Of a stretch of DNA of 64,000 nucleotides, positions 1 to 9,745 are shown in pieces (within the stretch, counting starts at the first letter, position 1; each line of letters opens with the position of its first letter). The translations under genes and the position numbers were made by a program. Under the pieces are notes generated by a model that worked only from the letters and a program-made list of their open reading frames with translations, made no database searches and was not told the DNA's origin. Source of the DNA: Pararhizobium qamdonense (GTDB taxonomy: Bacteria; Pseudomonadota; Alphaproteobacteria; Rhizobiales; Rhizobiaceae); the NCBI RefSeq assembly GCF_029277445.1, contig NZ_CP119567.1, positions 806,001 to 870,000 of the forward strand, given 5' to 3'.

Positions 1-1
1 C

Positions 2-670
2 ATCCTGTCCGAAAAAGGCGTGAAAATCGTGATTGCCGAGGGCGCCAACGCCATGGGCGTGGCGGAGCTGACGATCGGTCTCCTGTTCAGCGCTTTGCGT
101 GCCATCCCGCTTTCGGATGCGGGCATCAAGAAAGGCGGCTGGCCACGCGTTCGCGGGCTGGAAATCCAGAACCGCGTGATCGGTATTATCGGCTGCGGCG
201 CGATCGGCCGCGAAGTGGCGCGCATGGTGATCGGCCTTGGCGCTTCCGTCGTCGCGTTCGACCCGGCGCGACCCAATCTCGACCTGCCCTCCTCCCGGTT
301 TTCCTATGCCGGCATCGACGATATTCTCGACAGCTGTGACGTGCTGACATTGCATTGCCCGCTGCCGCGCGATGGCTCCACCCTCATTTCACCCGAGCGG
401 ATCGGCCGGATGAAGAAGAGTGCCGTGATCATCAACACGGCGCGGGCGCGGCTGATCGATGAACCCGCCCTGATCGAAGCACTCGACGAAGGACGGCTGA
501 GCGCCTATGCGACGGATGTTTTCGACCAGGAGCCACCGGCATCCCTGTCGCTTGCTTCCCACCCGCGCGTGGTCGCCACCAGCCATATTGGCGGATTCAC
601 GGAAGAAAGCGTCGATCGCGCCACCCGCATCGCCGCCAACAACCTGATCGCAGCCCTGAAGGCGTCATGA
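2..670 (+). CDS. D-2-hydroxyacid dehydrogenase, 5'-truncated
   Basis: C-terminal part of an NAD(P)-dependent D-isomer-specific 2-hydroxyacid dehydrogenase (phosphoglycerate dehydrogenase-like). The reading frame is open from base 2, so the true start lies outside the window. Visible features are the Rossmann nucleotide loop GIIGCGAIG, the conserved INTARARLID stretch carrying the catalytic-region Arg, the DVFDQEPP segment and the catalytic-His block SHIGG. About one third of a typical 310-330 residue family member is missing at the N terminus. It is followed after 4 bp by a metallo-hydrolase gene and then an RpiR regulator, so it probably belongs to a catabolic operon extending leftwards. The exact substrate cannot be read from the sequence. 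Confidence 0.9.
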   Translation: MLSEKGVKIVIAEGANAMGVAELTIGLLFSALRAIPLSDAGIKKGGWPRVRGLEIQNRVIGIIGCGAIGREVARMVIGLGASVVAFDPARPNLDLPSSRFSYAGIDDILDSCDVLTLHCPLPRDGSTLISPERIGRMKKSAVIINTARARLIDEPALIEALDEGRLSAYATDVFDQEPPASLSLASHPRVVATSHIGGFTEESVDRATRIAANNLIAALKAS

Positions 671-674
671 CACA

Positions 675-1538
675 ATGACGGACAAGCTGGTCGAAATCCC
701 GTTGGATCGCTCTCTTTCAAAGGCGCTGGCGCAGCCGGTTGCAGCCGGCAACACACGCTTTCATTGGCTCGGCCAGGCCGGGTTCATCATCGAGACCAGC
801 ACATTCCGCATGGTCATCGATCCCTATCTCTCGGATACGCTGGCGGAAAAATATCGCGGCACCGCCCGCCCCCATGAACGCATGATGCCGGCGCCAATCG
901 CGCCGGCCGATTTGGCGCCGGTCGATCTGGTTCTGTGTACCCATCATCACACCGACCATATGGACCCCGGCACGCTGATCCCGCTGATGGCGGCAAACCC
1001 TCATGCGTCTCTCGTTGCGCCACGGGCATCCCTATCCACTGTTCGCGAACGCTCAGGGCTTCCTGACGGCCGGCTTTGCCTGATGAATGCGGGAGAGACG
1101 CTGACGATTGATGGCATCACCATGACCGCGACCCGCGCCGCGCATGAAACGCTCGAGACGGACGACGCCGGCAATCATCGTTTCCTCGGCTATCTCATCG
1201 ATACCGGAAATGTGCGTATCTGGCATTCCGGTGATTCCATCCCATTTGAAGGCCTCGCTGCGGATATCGCAGCATTGAAACCGGATCTGGCCCTTTTGCC
1301 CGTCAATGGCCGCAGGGCTGAACTTTCCAACAATGGAGTGCCGGGAAATTTCACGCTCGACGAGGCGATCGGCGTTGCCACCGAGATTGGCTGCACTGCA
1401 ATGGTCGCCCACCACTACGGCCTTTTCGCCTTCAACACGGAGGATCCGGATCGTATCGATGCCGCAAGCGAACGCACCGCTTCTCTCCGTGTTGTGCGGG
1501 CACGCGCAGCAATTGCACTCGAATGGCGCAAAGGCTAG
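675..1538 (+). CDS. MBL-fold metal-dependent hydrolase, UlaG-like
   Basis: A 287-residue cytoplasmic metallo-beta-lactamase-fold hydrolase. The metal-binding HxHxDH motif is intact (H90, H92, D94, H95 in CTHHHTDH), and an HSGD block further on supplies the usual later metal ligand. Length and pattern resemble UlaG-type lactonases (L-ascorbate-6-phosphate lactonase), although the substrate here is unknown. The start follows the upstream dehydrogenase stop by 4 bp with a GAAGGC ribosome-binding stretch, implying co-transcription. The 3' end lies close to the next gene. An operon of dehydrogenase, lactonase-like enzyme and RpiR regulator suggests oxidation or opening of a sugar-acid-like compound; this is inferred from context only. 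Confidence 0.85.
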   Translation: MTDKLVEIPLDRSLSKALAQPVAAGNTRFHWLGQAGFIIETSTFRMVIDPYLSDTLAEKYRGTARPHERMMPAPIAPADLAPVDLVLCTHHHTDHMDPGTLIPLMAANPHASLVAPRASLSTVRERSGLPDGRLCLMNAGETLTIDGITMTATRAAHETLETDDAGNHRFLGYLIDTGNVRIWHSGDSIPFEGLAADIAALKPDLALLPVNGRRAELSNNGVPGNFTLDEAIGVATEIGCTAMVAHHYGLFAFNTEDPDRIDAASERTASLRVVRARAAIALEWRKG

Positions 1539-1582
1539 CATCAAGCCGCACTGCGGCCAAGATCCGGGTGAATGCGAATGAC

Positions 1583-2488
1583 ATGAAGGCGGCTGCAATG
1601 GATACTGATACAGGCGCGGACCTGCGCACCAACCCGAACCGCAATGTCATTGAGGTGATCAGGACCATGCGCTCGCAATTGCGCAAATCCGATCGGAAAG
1701 TCGCCGATATCGTCCTGCAGGACCCGCGCCGCATCATCACGGCGACGGTTGGGGAAACTGCGGCCCTTGCCGAAGTCAGCCAGCCGACCGTCGTGCGGTT
1801 TGCAAACGCGATCGGTTGCAACGGCTTCCAGGATTTCAAGATACGGCTGGCGCAAAGCCTGGCGCTTGGAACACCCGCCACCCATTCCGTGTTGCTCGGC
1901 ACGGATGAGCCCGAAGTCATCACCGAGAAGATCTTCGATTATACGATGACCAGCCTCGACTGGGCGCGCAATCATCTCGACAAGGCCGCCGTGCAACGGG
2001 CGATCGATCTGCTCTGCGAAGCGCAATATATCGAGTTCTTCGGCTTTGGCGCATCTGGAGTGGTCGCCCGTGACGCGCAGCAGAAGTTCCCGCTATTCGG
2101 CGTTCCCTGCGGCGCGCAGCTGGATTCGCACCAGCAATTGATGGTCGCCTCGATGATGAAGCCGGGGGATATTGCCTTCGTCATTTCCAATACGGGAACA
2201 ACCCGCTCGATCATCGAGATCGCCCGCATTGCCCGCGAAAACGGTGCCAAGATTATCGGCATGACCGGCTCGGATTCGCTTCTGACCACCTATTGCGACG
2301 TATCGATCATCGTGGAGACGCTGGAAAATACCAATACCTACACGCCGACGATCTCGCGCATCGCAGCCCTCGTCGTCATCGACATTCTCTCCACCGCCGT
2401 CGGCATGCGCAGGCCGCAGGAAGAGCAGGCACGCGTCAGCCGCATGAAACGGCAGCTGACGGACATGCGCCGCATGCAGCCGCTTTAA
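1583..2488 (+). CDS. MurR/RpiR family transcriptional regulator
   Basis: Transcription factor of about 300 residues with an N-terminal RpiR helix-turn-helix (region around ETAALAEVSQPTVVRFANA) followed by a SIS sugar-phosphate isomerase-type domain (GFGASGVVARDAQQKF and SNTGTTRSIIEIAR), which normally senses a phosphorylated sugar. An upstream in-frame start at 1523 would overlap the preceding hydrolase; the ATG codons at 1583 and 1598 are more likely, and 1583 is chosen here. It probably controls the catabolic genes directly upstream. No operator could be identified confidently. Confidence 0.88.
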   Translation: MKAAAMDTDTGADLRTNPNRNVIEVIRTMRSQLRKSDRKVADIVLQDPRRIITATVGETAALAEVSQPTVVRFANAIGCNGFQDFKIRLAQSLALGTPATHSVLLGTDEPEVITEKIFDYTMTSLDWARNHLDKAAVQRAIDLLCEAQYIEFFGFGASGVVARDAQQKFPLFGVPCGAQLDSHQQLMVASMMKPGDIAFVISNTGTTRSIIEIARIARENGAKIIGMTGSDSLLTTYCDVSIIVETLENTNTYTPTISRIAALVVIDILSTAVGMRRPQEEQARVSRMKRQLTDMRRMQPL

Positions 2489-2559
2489 CCGCCCCGAAGG
2501 GAAATCAGCCGATACGCCGCCGGGGCTAACCCGACAGCGGCGCATCGACAGCATGACAT

Positions 2560-3165
2560 TTAGCTGAGGGGGATTGCGTTGCCGTCCTTGCTCGCCTGAT
2601 AGACCATGGAAAGGTCGTCATATTTACGGCCGATGGCGGCTGCCCGCTCCTGCAGCTGCGAGCGCTGCGGCTCCGGCGCCTGATCGATCAGGGCGTGGAT
2701 TGATTGCCCCTTCCAAAAGGCATTCGTCCGGTTATAGCCGCCGGGCTCCAGCGTGAAGACCTCCTTCAGGATTTTCAGGTCGTGGGGAATGGCGAAGGCA
2801 TCGCGGGAATCCTCGTGGCTGAAGAAATAGAAGAAATTATCGAAGCCGGCCCAGGTGATCGCCGAAAGGCACATTGAACAAGGTTCATGGGTCGATAGGA
2901 AAATAAGCTCGCGCGAGTCCGGCCGCTCGGAGCCGGTCATTTCGTAGAACCGCTTCAACGTATGGACTTCCCCGTGCCAAAGCGGGTTTTCGGTCTCGTT
3001 GTTGGTTTCGACGAGAACGGTCGATAGATCCGATTTCCGCAGCAAGGCGGCGCCGAAAATCTTGTTGCCAGCGGCCACGCCCATCTCTGTGGCCGGGATG
3101 ATGCCGGTTTCCATCGTTGAGAGCAGGGCATCCAGCAGTTTCAGTGTTTCATTGTGGTCAGTCAT
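2560..3165 (-). CDS. nucleoside/nucleobase deaminase (CDA fold)
   Basis: A 201-residue zinc-dependent deaminase of the cytidine deaminase-like superfamily. The zinc site is complete: HGE (H64 with proton-shuttling E66) and PCSMC (C96, C99). It would hydrolytically deaminate a nucleobase or nucleoside such as guanine, adenine or cytosine. It is longer than TadA (about 150 residues) because of a C-terminal extension of about 60 residues, so a tRNA-editing role is less likely. The start has an AAGGA ribosome-binding site. It lies 72 bp downstream of a uracil/xanthine-type permease on the same strand, which supports a salvage pair: uptake, then deamination. Confidence 0.85.
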   Translation of the reverse strand: MTDHNETLKLLDALLSTMETGIIPATEMGVAAGNKIFGAALLRKSDLSTVLVETNNETENPLWHGEVHTLKRFYEMTGSERPDSRELIFLSTHEPCSMCLSAITWAGFDNFFYFFSHEDSRDAFAIPHDLKILKEVFTLEPGGYNRTNAFWKGQSIHALIDQAPEPQRSQLQERAAAIGRKYDDLSMVYQASKDGNAIPLS

Positions 3166-3237
3166 CTCATTGTCCTTGGAGATTTGCAGGCAATTGTCCG
3201 GGTGCCATACGGGCCGGACCGGAAGGTTGATGGGGGC

Positions 3238-4725
3238 TTAATGGGCTTGAGCCGCAAGCAGCGGCACCTCGGCGCCCGCAGCGTCATAGAGTTTGCCGTT
3301 GAGAAAATAGTCGCCGTCGTGAAGCCGGGCGATATCCTGATAGCGGATACTCCGCTCGACGCCTGCGACGAACACGGACTGCTGGTCGGAATTGCCCGAT
3401 TTGATGTGATTGAACAGCAGGTTGAGCACAATTGCCATCAGGGCGGCAGAGCTGATGCCGGAATGGAAGATCGTGGCGAACCAGGCAGGGAAGTGCTCGT
3501 AGAAGCCCGGAGACGCGATCGGGATCATGCCGAAGCCAATCGAGGTCGCCACAATCACCAGGTTCATATTGTTGTTGTAGTCCACCTTCGAAAGGGTGCG
3601 GATGCCGCTTGCCGCCACCGTGCCGAAAAGCACGATCCCGGCACCGCCGAGGACGGAACTTGGAACGGCTGCCACCACGCGGCCCACGACCGGCAGGAGG
3701 CCCAAGGCAACCAGGAAAAGGCCGCCCGTTGCCACGACATACCGGCTCTTCACGCCGGTTACGGCGACCAGCCCGACATTTTGTGCAAACGCACTCTGTG
3801 TGAATGATCCGAAAACGGGAGCGATGATGCTCGACAGCATGTCCGCGCGCAGCCCATCGCCAAGGCGGCGGGAATCGACCTTGGTCTCGACGATCTCGCC
3901 GACGGCCAGAATATCCGCCGACGTCTCGACGAGCGTGACCATGATGACGATGAACATCGAGACAATCGCCGCGATTTCGAACGTGGGATAGCCAAAGTGG
4001 AAGATCGCCGGAAGCGCGAAGAACTGGCCGTTCGGCACCTGCGAAAAGTCGGTCATGCCGGCGACGTAGGCAATCCCGGTGCCGATGACGATGGCAAGCA
4101 GGATGGACAGCCGCGAAATCGAGGCGCTTCCGAGCTTGCTCAGCAACAGCACGATGGCAAGGGTTACGGCAGCCAGCTGGATGTTGGCGGGGCTTCCAAA
4201 ATCCGGCGCCTTGCTGTTGCCGCCCATCGCCCAGAATGCGGCGACCGGCATCAGCGTCAGGCCGATGGTCGTGATGACGATGCCCGTGACGAGCGGCGGA
4301 AAGAAGCGCGTGATTCGGGAAAAGACCGGCGTGATCAAAAGACCGATCACGGACGCCACGATGACCGCACCGAGAATGGCCTGGATGCCGCCATTGCCGG
4401 AGATTGCCACCATGGTCGCGACGCCTGAGAACGAAACACCCTGCACCAGCGGCAGGCGGCTGCCGAAAAATGGCAGGCCAAGCGTCTGAAGAATGGTGGC
4501 GAGCCCGCCGGCGAACAGCGACGCCGTCACCAAAAGCCCGATATCGCTGGTGCTGAGCCCGGCCGCTTGTCCGAGAATAAGCGGCACGGCAACGATACCG
4601 CCATACATCGTCAAAACATGTTGAAGCCCATAGGCGAGATTGGCTCCCATGCCGAGCTTTTCATCTTCCGGCCGCGTGCTAAACGCACTGTCCTCTTCTT
4701 TATGTGCCAAGGTAAACTCCTCCAT
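3238..4725 (-). CDS. NCS2 family nucleobase:cation symporter
   Basis: Inner-membrane permease of the NCS2/nucleobase-ascorbate transporter family (uracil/xanthine type), about 495 residues with 12-14 hydrophobic segments. The family signature QNVGLVAVTGVKSR is present, as is the N-terminal GLQHVLTMYGGIVAVP block. An in-frame extension to 4890 exists, but its extra 55 residues do not resemble the family, so the ATG at 4725 (MEEFTLAHKE) is used. No well-spaced Shine-Dalgarno is visible there, so the start is uncertain. The deaminase downstream on the same strand suggests purine or pyrimidine salvage. Uracil, xanthine or uric acid are all possible substrates. Confidence 0.9.
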   Translation of the reverse strand: MEEFTLAHKEEDSAFSTRPEDEKLGMGANLAYGLQHVLTMYGGIVAVPLILGQAAGLSTSDIGLLVTASLFAGGLATILQTLGLPFFGSRLPLVQGVSFSGVATMVAISGNGGIQAILGAVIVASVIGLLITPVFSRITRFFPPLVTGIVITTIGLTLMPVAAFWAMGGNSKAPDFGSPANIQLAAVTLAIVLLLSKLGSASISRLSILLAIVIGTGIAYVAGMTDFSQVPNGQFFALPAIFHFGYPTFEIAAIVSMFIVIMVTLVETSADILAVGEIVETKVDSRRLGDGLRADMLSSIIAPVFGSFTQSAFAQNVGLVAVTGVKSRYVVATGGLFLVALGLLPVVGRVVAAVPSSVLGGAGIVLFGTVAASGIRTLSKVDYNNNMNLVIVATSIGFGMIPIASPGFYEHFPAWFATIFHSGISSAALMAIVLNLLFNHIKSGNSDQQSVFVAGVERSIRYQDIARLHDGDYFLNGKLYDAAGAEVPLLAAQAH

Positions 4726-5302
4726 ACCTTTGCAAGCGTCTTCGCTTTGGATTGCACCCCTGTCGATCAGGCGTTGCGGCAGAGCCATCGGGGCTAAGGC
4801 CATGCCGGAGCTGAACTCATGCCTGAAAGAGGGACCACTGCGGTTTGTGGCCATTGCGGCGCAAAAGGCGGGTGTCCCGGTCGCCGCCAACGCGAACTGC
4901 GTGGTGAAAGAAGGTGTCGGATTGCATGCCTTACCAGCTCCATAGTTGCACCGGCTTTCCGGCCAGCTTCGCTAGGACCCTGTTCCGGAAGGTGCGAATT
5001 CCGGATCGTCATCAACACGTGTTGAGCGGGGTATTTCTGGCAGGGCTTTGCCTGCGGTGTCCCAAACCTGCATTCTTTTCGCGGAACCTGTCAACCAGAC
5101 ACCTGGGCGATGCCGCCGCCGTATCATGGGGACGTTTCCGCGTATTCCGCCTGAATATGGACCGCAACTCAGTGAATAACCCAATTAAATCAGCGTGCCG
5201 CCATTTCCAAACGGCGTGTCGCCGATGCCATCGTCTCGAAAAAGACGAAACACCTTCGCGAAAGTCGAGGGAAATCTCGTTCGGTAAAACGCATCATCGC
5301 CA
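4726..5302. other. intergenic region with two palindromes
   Basis: Non-coding stretch between the permease start and the AttH-like stop (both genes on the minus strand), so it should hold the permease promoter. Two palindromes are visible: a hairpin with 7-bp arms at 4984-4990/4999-5005, and a perfect 14-bp palindrome TCAACACGTGTTGA at 5012-5025 that could be a regulator site. Open frames here have no family resemblance and are taken as chance. No riboswitch was recognised. Confidence 0.4.
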
Positions 5303-6373
5303 TCACTTGTAGCCCGTCATTTCCAGATATCCCCGGCCCTTATGCGTCCCGGAAATCTGGACTGGGCCCTCCCAATAAGGAAAACGCGTGTTCATCCAGG
5401 CATTGGGGTTCAAAGCCGATGCCGTGACGCTCAAGCCTTTTCCGGGGACTTCGATGGTCCAGGTGAGCGGCAGTTGACGGCCCGCCACCTCCTGGCTGCT
5501 GGTTGGCGTCAGGATGACCTCACCGGGCTTCAACGGCGCCGGCGTTCCGTCCGATGCGATCCACGTTCCCGTCACGTAGCCGGACTTGTCGTCGCGCACA
5601 CGGAAAGCCATCAGCTTGGCACCATCATCGAAATGCAGCGAAAACCAGTCCCAGCCGCTTTGATTGTCAGACAGAGGCTGGCTTGACCATTCCCGGTCAA
5701 GCCAGGCCTTTCCGGTAACTTCGACATGCCCCTGCGGCGTATCCAGCGTTCCCGTGACCGAATAGAACGGCTGCGAATAATAGTAGCTGGCCTGCCCGGC
5801 GTCGGATTTTATCGAATAGCCGTTCTCACCATGTTTCACCAGCGGTCCATCTGCCAGAAGCTTGAGGTCGTATCGAAAATCGAGACCACTGGCGGACAAG
5901 TCCAGGCTGGAAAGATCGAATGCCGTGCCGGAAGGGCTCCTCATTGTCCAATCGTCGATAAAAGCTGAGAACGGATTTGCTTTCACACCCGCCTGCCCCA
6001 CACCGCCGCGTGCCAGTTTTTCGGAGACGAAATGGTGGCTTGGCGTCGTCAGGGCCGCGTTGCCCATCCAGACCTGCGGGCTCGACCAGCCTGCGGCTTC
6101 GCCGGGTTTCAAGGCCGACCGGAAAAGAGTCCACTGGATGCCGTAGTCGGTTCCATCCGGGCCTTTCAGATTTGCGGTGATGTACCACCATTCGATGCGG
6201 AAATCGGGATGCGCTCCAAAATCATCCGGAAATTGGAATTCCGTTCCGCGCTGCGGGACGGCAAAACCATCCGCGCTGGTGCCAAGCCCTGCAAAGCCTT
6301 GCGCCCAGGCGGTTGCTCCCACCCAACACGAGAAAATGACCGCAATCAAAACAGACGACGTTCTAGCGTTCAT
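5303..6373 (-). CDS. attH: AttH-like lipocalin-family secreted protein
   Basis: A 356-residue exported protein with a clear Sec signal peptide (residues 1-24, cleavage near AWAQG). The mature part resembles the AttH/CrtC-like lipocalin fold (blocks FRIEWWYITANLKG and WLDREWSSQ with QSGWDWFSLHFDDG). The family is annotated as the AttH component of the AttEFGH transport system, periplasmic or lipid-associated. Its start overlaps the end of the FtsX-like permease gene by 11 bp, and the permease in turn abuts an ATPase gene, so the three form an operon in the order ATPase, permease, AttH. The transported substrate is unknown. Confidence 0.82.
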   Translation of the reverse strand: MNARTSSVLIAVIFSCWVGATAWAQGFAGLGTSADGFAVPQRGTEFQFPDDFGAHPDFRIEWWYITANLKGPDGTDYGIQWTLFRSALKPGEAAGWSSPQVWMGNAALTTPSHHFVSEKLARGGVGQAGVKANPFSAFIDDWTMRSPSGTAFDLSSLDLSASGLDFRYDLKLLADGPLVKHGENGYSIKSDAGQASYYYSQPFYSVTGTLDTPQGHVEVTGKAWLDREWSSQPLSDNQSGWDWFSLHFDDGAKLMAFRVRDDKSGYVTGTWIASDGTPAPLKPGEVILTPTSSQEVAGRQLPLTWTIEVPGKGLSVTASALNPNAWMNTRFPYWEGPVQISGTHKGRGYLEMTGYK

Positions 6374-8771
6374 TGGAAAACACCTTCAGAAGATCGGCCG
6401 GTGATATCAGCATCAGCCGCCTGAGCGGAATAAGCGCTGCCAGCAGCGCGGCGGCGAGCGCGTAGAAACCCAGCACAACCCAATCCATCGGAAACAGATG
6501 CATCGGCAAACGCCATCCGAAAGCCTCGACATTGACGACGCTTAGCAGAACCCAGGCCATGCCGATCCCGACCGGCACTGCGGCAACGAAGGTGAAGATC
6601 GCAAGCAGCATGGTACGGGCAAGTTCGAGCAGGACCAGATGTCTCATGGTCAGCCCCAAAGCCCAGAGTGGCGCGATCTGCGGGAGCCGCATTCCCGATA
6701 GCGTCAGCAGACTTGCAAACATCGCCAATCCCGCGACGCCGAGCGTCATCACGTTGAGAACGGCGGTCACGGCGAAGGTCCGTTCGAAGATCTCCAGCGA
6801 TTTTTCCTTGATGCTGGCCTGATCGACAACATTCTGAGAGGGAAGGTCGAATACCGATCGCAGCTCGTCAGCAATCGCATTCGGATCCGCGGCATCGATC
6901 CGCAGCGCATATCTGAGCCTCGGTGCTTCGGGATAATGGGTCATGAACCCGTCAAGGCCGACCATGGCCTGGGCCGTGGGGTTGCCATAGTCGGAATAGA
7001 CGCCGACGACCACCGTCTTCCAGCCGCCGGGCAGAACAAGCGGGGCGCCGAGCTCAAGATGCGCCCGCCTGAAGAGCTGCTCGTTGATCAAGGCGCCGCT
7101 CCCGGCTTCGACCCTGTCCCAGACATCAGGTGCCTGTTGTAAAAGCGGCCAGTTCCGGCGGTAGAGCGGATCGTCCTTGATCCCGAAGACCTGTCCCATC
7201 TGCCCGGCGAAGTTCCCTTGCGTATTCCACACCGGCAGGACCGCATCGACCCGCGTGCTTGCCCAATTGCTGATTTCGCTGCCTTCCGCGTCCGATCGTG
7301 CGGTGACGTAGAGTTGGGCTGCCAGGCGCTGATCCAGCCAGCCGGTGAATGTCAACCGGAAACTCGACACCATCGTCCCGACACCAACATTGGCAGACAG
7401 AGCAAGCAGCAGCGCCATCAGCGCCAGCGACAGCCCGGAAACCTGCTGGCGCGCATCCGCCCAGAACCATGACGACAGCGGTCCAGCCGCAAGCCTCTGG
7501 GCTGCAGCCAGAAGAAGACTGAGAACAACGGGCAGGAGCAGAACCGATCCCAGCAAGAGAGCGCCAAGAACGCCGAACCCCGCGACCAGGCCCGTGCCCC
7601 ATTTCGCCAGTCCGAAAGACAACAGCAGAAAGAGGATGGCAGCCACCGCCTGAAAACGCAAAAGCCCCTCCGACGCGAGCGCCCAGGCCCGGGGGTGAGC
7701 TGGCGCAAGGATCGGCATGCGCCAGACCCGCCAGAGGCTTTGCGCCGCCGAAACGAGCGTTCCGAGAATGGCGATGCCAAGACCCGTTGCCCACCATTCG
7801 GGCCGCAGCGTCAGCGTGCCCGGAACATTCGCTCCGTACAGGCCCTGAAGGGTCGCTGCCACATTTGGCAGTAAAGCCGACGCCATCAAGTATCCGAGTG
7901 CGATGCCCGCAAGGCCCGCGACAGCCGAGAGCGCCAGAAGCTCGGCGAGAAGCAGCCCGACCAGCGCGCGTGCCGAAAGGCCGATGGACCGGAGCGTGCG
8001 GAACGTCGATCGCCGCTGCTCGAAGGCAAGACCGATGGCGGAATAGACGATGAACAGCCCGACGGCGAAGGCCAGCATGCCGAAAGCCGTGAGGTTGAGA
8101 TGGAAGCTTCCGGTCAGCCGCGAGAGATCCCCCTGCGGGTCCGGAGCCTTGACAATCAACCCTGCAGAGACGTCTTCAAGTGTGACGCGGCGTTCCTGCT
8201 GCTTGGGAGAAACGATCATACGGCTGATCATGGAAGGCTGGTTCAGGAGCGTCTGGGCAATGCCGATATCGACGATCGCCGTTCCGGGAGGAACGCTTTC
8301 GGATATAGTCAACGGCGCCGGCTCTTTCCCGCGCAGTGATGCCGCAGTTGCGGCGTTCACGATCATGAGGCCGGGCGGTGATGTGAAGGCAATGAGGTCC
8401 CCGCCTCCACTGATGTCGACCTGGCTTGCACCCTCCGGTAAACTTATGGGGTCAAGACCGATGATATGCAGGCGGCCCGTCCCGACGCGGAGATCCCCTT
8501 CAAGGACCGGGGAGACAAGCCAGCCGCCACGCCTCAACGCGATGTAATCCGTCTGGGCAATCGAACTGCCATCCTGCGTGACGATCTGCGACAGCCTGTC
8601 GCCGCCCAGCATCGCGGCGGCGCGATCATAGCTGGCGCGCGCTTCCGCATTGACCGCCTGCACGCCGGACCACAAGGCCGTCGCAAGAGACAGCCCGAGA
8701 AACAGCATCGCGAATTGGAGGGGCCGGCGGCGCCAATGTGACAGGAGCGCGCGCAATGCCGTTGCCAGCAT
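6363..8771 (-). CDS. FtsX-like ABC transporter permease (AttFG-like)
   Basis: An 802-residue inner-membrane permease of the FtsX/MacB-like superfamily. There is an N-terminal membrane segment after a short arginine-rich tail, a large periplasmic domain, a central block of hydrophobic segments (roughly residues 225-470), a second periplasmic domain and a final membrane block ending in the conserved PLRRL-type tail. The length fits a duplicated FtsX permease, equivalent to AttF and AttG in one chain. The start overlaps the ATPase stop (CATCA on the plus strand), implying translational coupling. Such transporters typically drive substrate release or extrusion at the membrane rather than classical uptake. 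Confidence 0.88.
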   Translation of the reverse strand: MLATALRALLSHWRRRPLQFAMLFLGLSLATALWSGVQAVNAEARASYDRAAAMLGGDRLSQIVTQDGSSIAQTDYIALRRGGWLVSPVLEGDLRVGTGRLHIIGLDPISLPEGASQVDISGGGDLIAFTSPPGLMIVNAATAASLRGKEPAPLTISESVPPGTAIVDIGIAQTLLNQPSMISRMIVSPKQQERRVTLEDVSAGLIVKAPDPQGDLSRLTGSFHLNLTAFGMLAFAVGLFIVYSAIGLAFEQRRSTFRTLRSIGLSARALVGLLLAELLALSAVAGLAGIALGYLMASALLPNVAATLQGLYGANVPGTLTLRPEWWATGLGIAILGTLVSAAQSLWRVWRMPILAPAHPRAWALASEGLLRFQAVAAILFLLLSFGLAKWGTGLVAGFGVLGALLLGSVLLLPVVLSLLLAAAQRLAAGPLSSWFWADARQQVSGLSLALMALLLALSANVGVGTMVSSFRLTFTGWLDQRLAAQLYVTARSDAEGSEISNWASTRVDAVLPVWNTQGNFAGQMGQVFGIKDDPLYRRNWPLLQQAPDVWDRVEAGSGALINEQLFRRAHLELGAPLVLPGGWKTVVVGVYSDYGNPTAQAMVGLDGFMTHYPEAPRLRYALRIDAADPNAIADELRSVFDLPSQNVVDQASIKEKSLEIFERTFAVTAVLNVMTLGVAGLAMFASLLTLSGMRLPQIAPLWALGLTMRHLVLLELARTMLLAIFTFVAAVPVGIGMAWVLLSVVNVEAFGWRLPMHLFPMDWVVLGFYALAAALLAALIPLRRLMLISPADLLKVFSNER

Positions 8772-9430
8772 CAGGCTATCTTTCCCGCATGAAGATGCAT
8801 GCGGCCGTCCAGCATCCCGGCCAGCCGCTGCGAATGCGTCGCCATCAAAAGACCAGCGCCGGTCTGCGCCACAAGTTCAAGCATCAGCGACAGGACGGCA
8901 TCGCCTGTCGCCTCATCCAGGTTTCCCGTCGGCTCGTCGGCAAGAATGAGTTTCGGCTTGGCCGCAAGCGTCCGGCCGATCGCCACACGCTGTTGCTGGC
9001 CGCCGGAAAGCTGCTCTGGATATCGCGTGAGAAGACTGCGCAATCCCAGCCGCCCGGTGAGCGTGTCAAGCCACGTCCTATCCTGGCGTCCGGCGAGCCG
9101 GGCATGAAAGGAGAGATTGTCGCCAATGTTCAGTGACGGAATGAGGTTGAATTGCTGGAAGACCAGGCCGACGACGTTGCGGCGCATCGCAGCCCTGCCG
9201 GGCTCGCTCATATCAGCGATTTCAAGTCCATCGACGACGATCGCTCCGGCATCGGGCGCATCGAGCCCGGCGACGAGATGGAGAAGCGTGCTTTTACCAC
9301 TTCCTGATTCACCCGTCAGCGCTAGCGTCCTGCCGGCTTCCAGCGTCAGGCGGATATCATTGAGGACATCCAGACGGCCTTCGGCCGTCGTGTAGGTTTT
9401 CCGGACGTTCTGGACTGAAAGAAGAGGCAT
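8771..9430 (-). CDS. ABC transporter ATP-binding protein, LolD/MacB type
   Basis: ATPase subunit of about 219 residues with all nucleotide-binding motifs: Walker A GESGSGKS, signature LSGGQQQR, Walker B LILADEPTGNLDE and a switch His in ATHSQRL. This is the LolD/MacB/AttE class that pairs with FtsX-like permeases, matching the gene directly downstream. The ATG at 9430 (MPLLSVQNVRKTY) begins where family members begin; an in-frame ATG at 9463 would add 11 residues. It is the first gene of the three-gene AttEFGH-like operon. Confidence 0.9.
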   Translation of the reverse strand: MPLLSVQNVRKTYTTAEGRLDVLNDIRLTLEAGRTLALTGESGSGKSTLLHLVAGLDAPDAGAIVVDGLEIADMSEPGRAAMRRNVVGLVFQQFNLIPSLNIGDNLSFHARLAGRQDRTWLDTLTGRLGLRSLLTRYPEQLSGGQQQRVAIGRTLAAKPKLILADEPTGNLDEATGDAVLSLMLELVAQTGAGLLMATHSQRLAGMLDGRMHLHAGKIA

Positions 9431-9745
9431 GCGATATCCGAGTTGTGACGCGGTTCTTAACATTCATCCGTCAAGGCCGATCCGTCTACACGCTGATGTG
9501 ATAAAGCTAGGGCTCCGGAAGCAGAAACCCAGCGAACAGCCGAAATGACGCTGGAAATTCCTGAGCCCACGGCTTGAAACGCCTCAGCCTGTCCATGGGT
9601 CCCCACCGGCCGGCAGGGGAGATAGCTTGTGTGCAGCTTTCCAAGACCTATGTTTAAGGCCAGGTGATCGCAGCAGTATGGCCGAGTGCGGCATGTCCTG
9701 ACATAGCGATTTCAAACTAGATTTAAGAATGGGATGGAGAACCGA

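Noticed and set aside
4914..5312. 132-residue plus-strand frame in the intergenic region before the AttH gene
   Set aside because: No ribosome-binding site or protein-like pattern, and it runs into the stop of AttH on the other strand.
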